Of a DNA stretch of 42,857 bases, positions 42,740-42,857 are shown piece after piece (within the stretch, counting starts at the first letter, position 1; the number at the start of each line of letters is the position of its first letter). The notes under the pieces were generated by a model. That model made no database searches. It had not been told where the DNA came from and was given only the letters and a program-made list of their open reading frames with translations. The position numbers and the translations under genes are program-made. This DNA comes from JAUWTJ01 sp965603015 (GTDB taxonomy: Bacteria > Pseudomonadota > Alphaproteobacteria > M2410), in NCBI GenBank assembly GCA_965603015.1, contig CBFDBJ010000023.1, forward strand, positions 1-42,857, in the 5' to 3' direction.

Positions 42740-42857
42740 ATGTCTGACTCAGAACACCATCACGGCGAAAACATGCTGTTTCCTGTCTCAAGCGACTGGG
42801 CGACGCGCGCTCATGTTACTGCGGCGCAGTATGAGGAGAAGTACGCGCGCTCGGTTG
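42740..42857 (+). CDS. acs: Acetyl-CoA synthetase, N-terminal part (runs off the window)
   Basis: Only the first 39 codons are visible. They read MSDSEHHHGENMLFPVSSDW and continue with ATRAHVTAAQYEEKYARSV, which matches the N-terminus of AcsA-type acetyl-CoA synthetases (the usual form is a Pro-x-F...A-x-A-H-V-x-A-x-x-Y-x-x-x-Y-x-x-S). Start ATG has GGAGG nine bases upstream. The enzyme would activate acetate to acetyl-CoA through acetyl-AMP. Confidence 0.8.
   Translation, partial: MSDSEHHHGENMLFPVSSDWATRAHVTAAQYEEKYARSV

Noticed and set aside
1..42857. CRISPR array or prophage
   Set aside because: No regularly spaced direct repeats, integrase, capsid or lysis genes were found.

Overview
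The window is a stretch of bacterial chromosome, almost certainly from an alphaproteobacterium. The signs are the hemC-hemD-mitofilin-HemY cluster, divergent tsaD with gpsA and YciI, COQ4-family proteins, DUF2336 and PAS_5 signalling proteins, many small lipoproteins, and GC-rich codon use. The genus cannot be fixed from sequence alone; marine Parvularcula- or Hyphomonas-like relatives would fit (inference).

Layout. (1) 1-7700, minus strand: a peptide ABC importer operon of the Yej/Opp type, with two permeases, two tandem lipoprotein binding proteins and two separate ATPases; the last ATPase runs off the left edge. (2) 7701-8434: upstream DNA holding a tiny 24-codon gene with its own strong terminator. 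(3) 8435-19145: metabolic and envelope genes (amidohydrolase, Fe(II)/2OG oxygenase, VOC protein, DUF2799 and other lipoproteins, two large TPR proteins, M55 D-aminopeptidase, GNAT, M23 peptidase) and a candidate small RNA near 11678-11873. (4) 19241-25226: signalling and unknown genes: a helical protein with an ODP-type di-iron protein and a secreted DsrE protein, a PAS_5 protein, DUF2336, and a 581-residue orphan. (5) 25548-25687: tRNA-Thr(CGU) whose 3' end is repeated 60 bp away, each copy followed by a perfect hairpin. (6) 25736-35772: hydrolase, HemY-like, mitofilin-like, hemD and hemC (minus), then tsaD, gpsA, YciI, a Rieske protein and an RsmC-like methyltransferase (plus), with REP-like palindromes between genes. 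(7) 35913-39876: two tandem COQ4 paralogues, a creatininase-family amidohydrolase and a family III CoA-transferase, with a long perfect inverted repeat between the last two. (8) 39877-42739: an AT-richer insertion with a defence-type reverse transcriptase, a 242-residue unknown protein with a hydrophobic C-terminus, and a non-coding stretch holding a short piece of a second CoA-transferase gene. The 5' end of an acetyl-CoA synthetase gene follows at the right edge.

The best candidate for an undescribed system is region 8. The reverse transcriptase keeps its catalytic aspartates, has a long helical C-terminal extension like Abi/UG antiviral enzymes, and is followed on the same strand by a structured intergenic region and a possible membrane-active partner. 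The defence role is inferred from family resemblance and context, not shown by the sequence.
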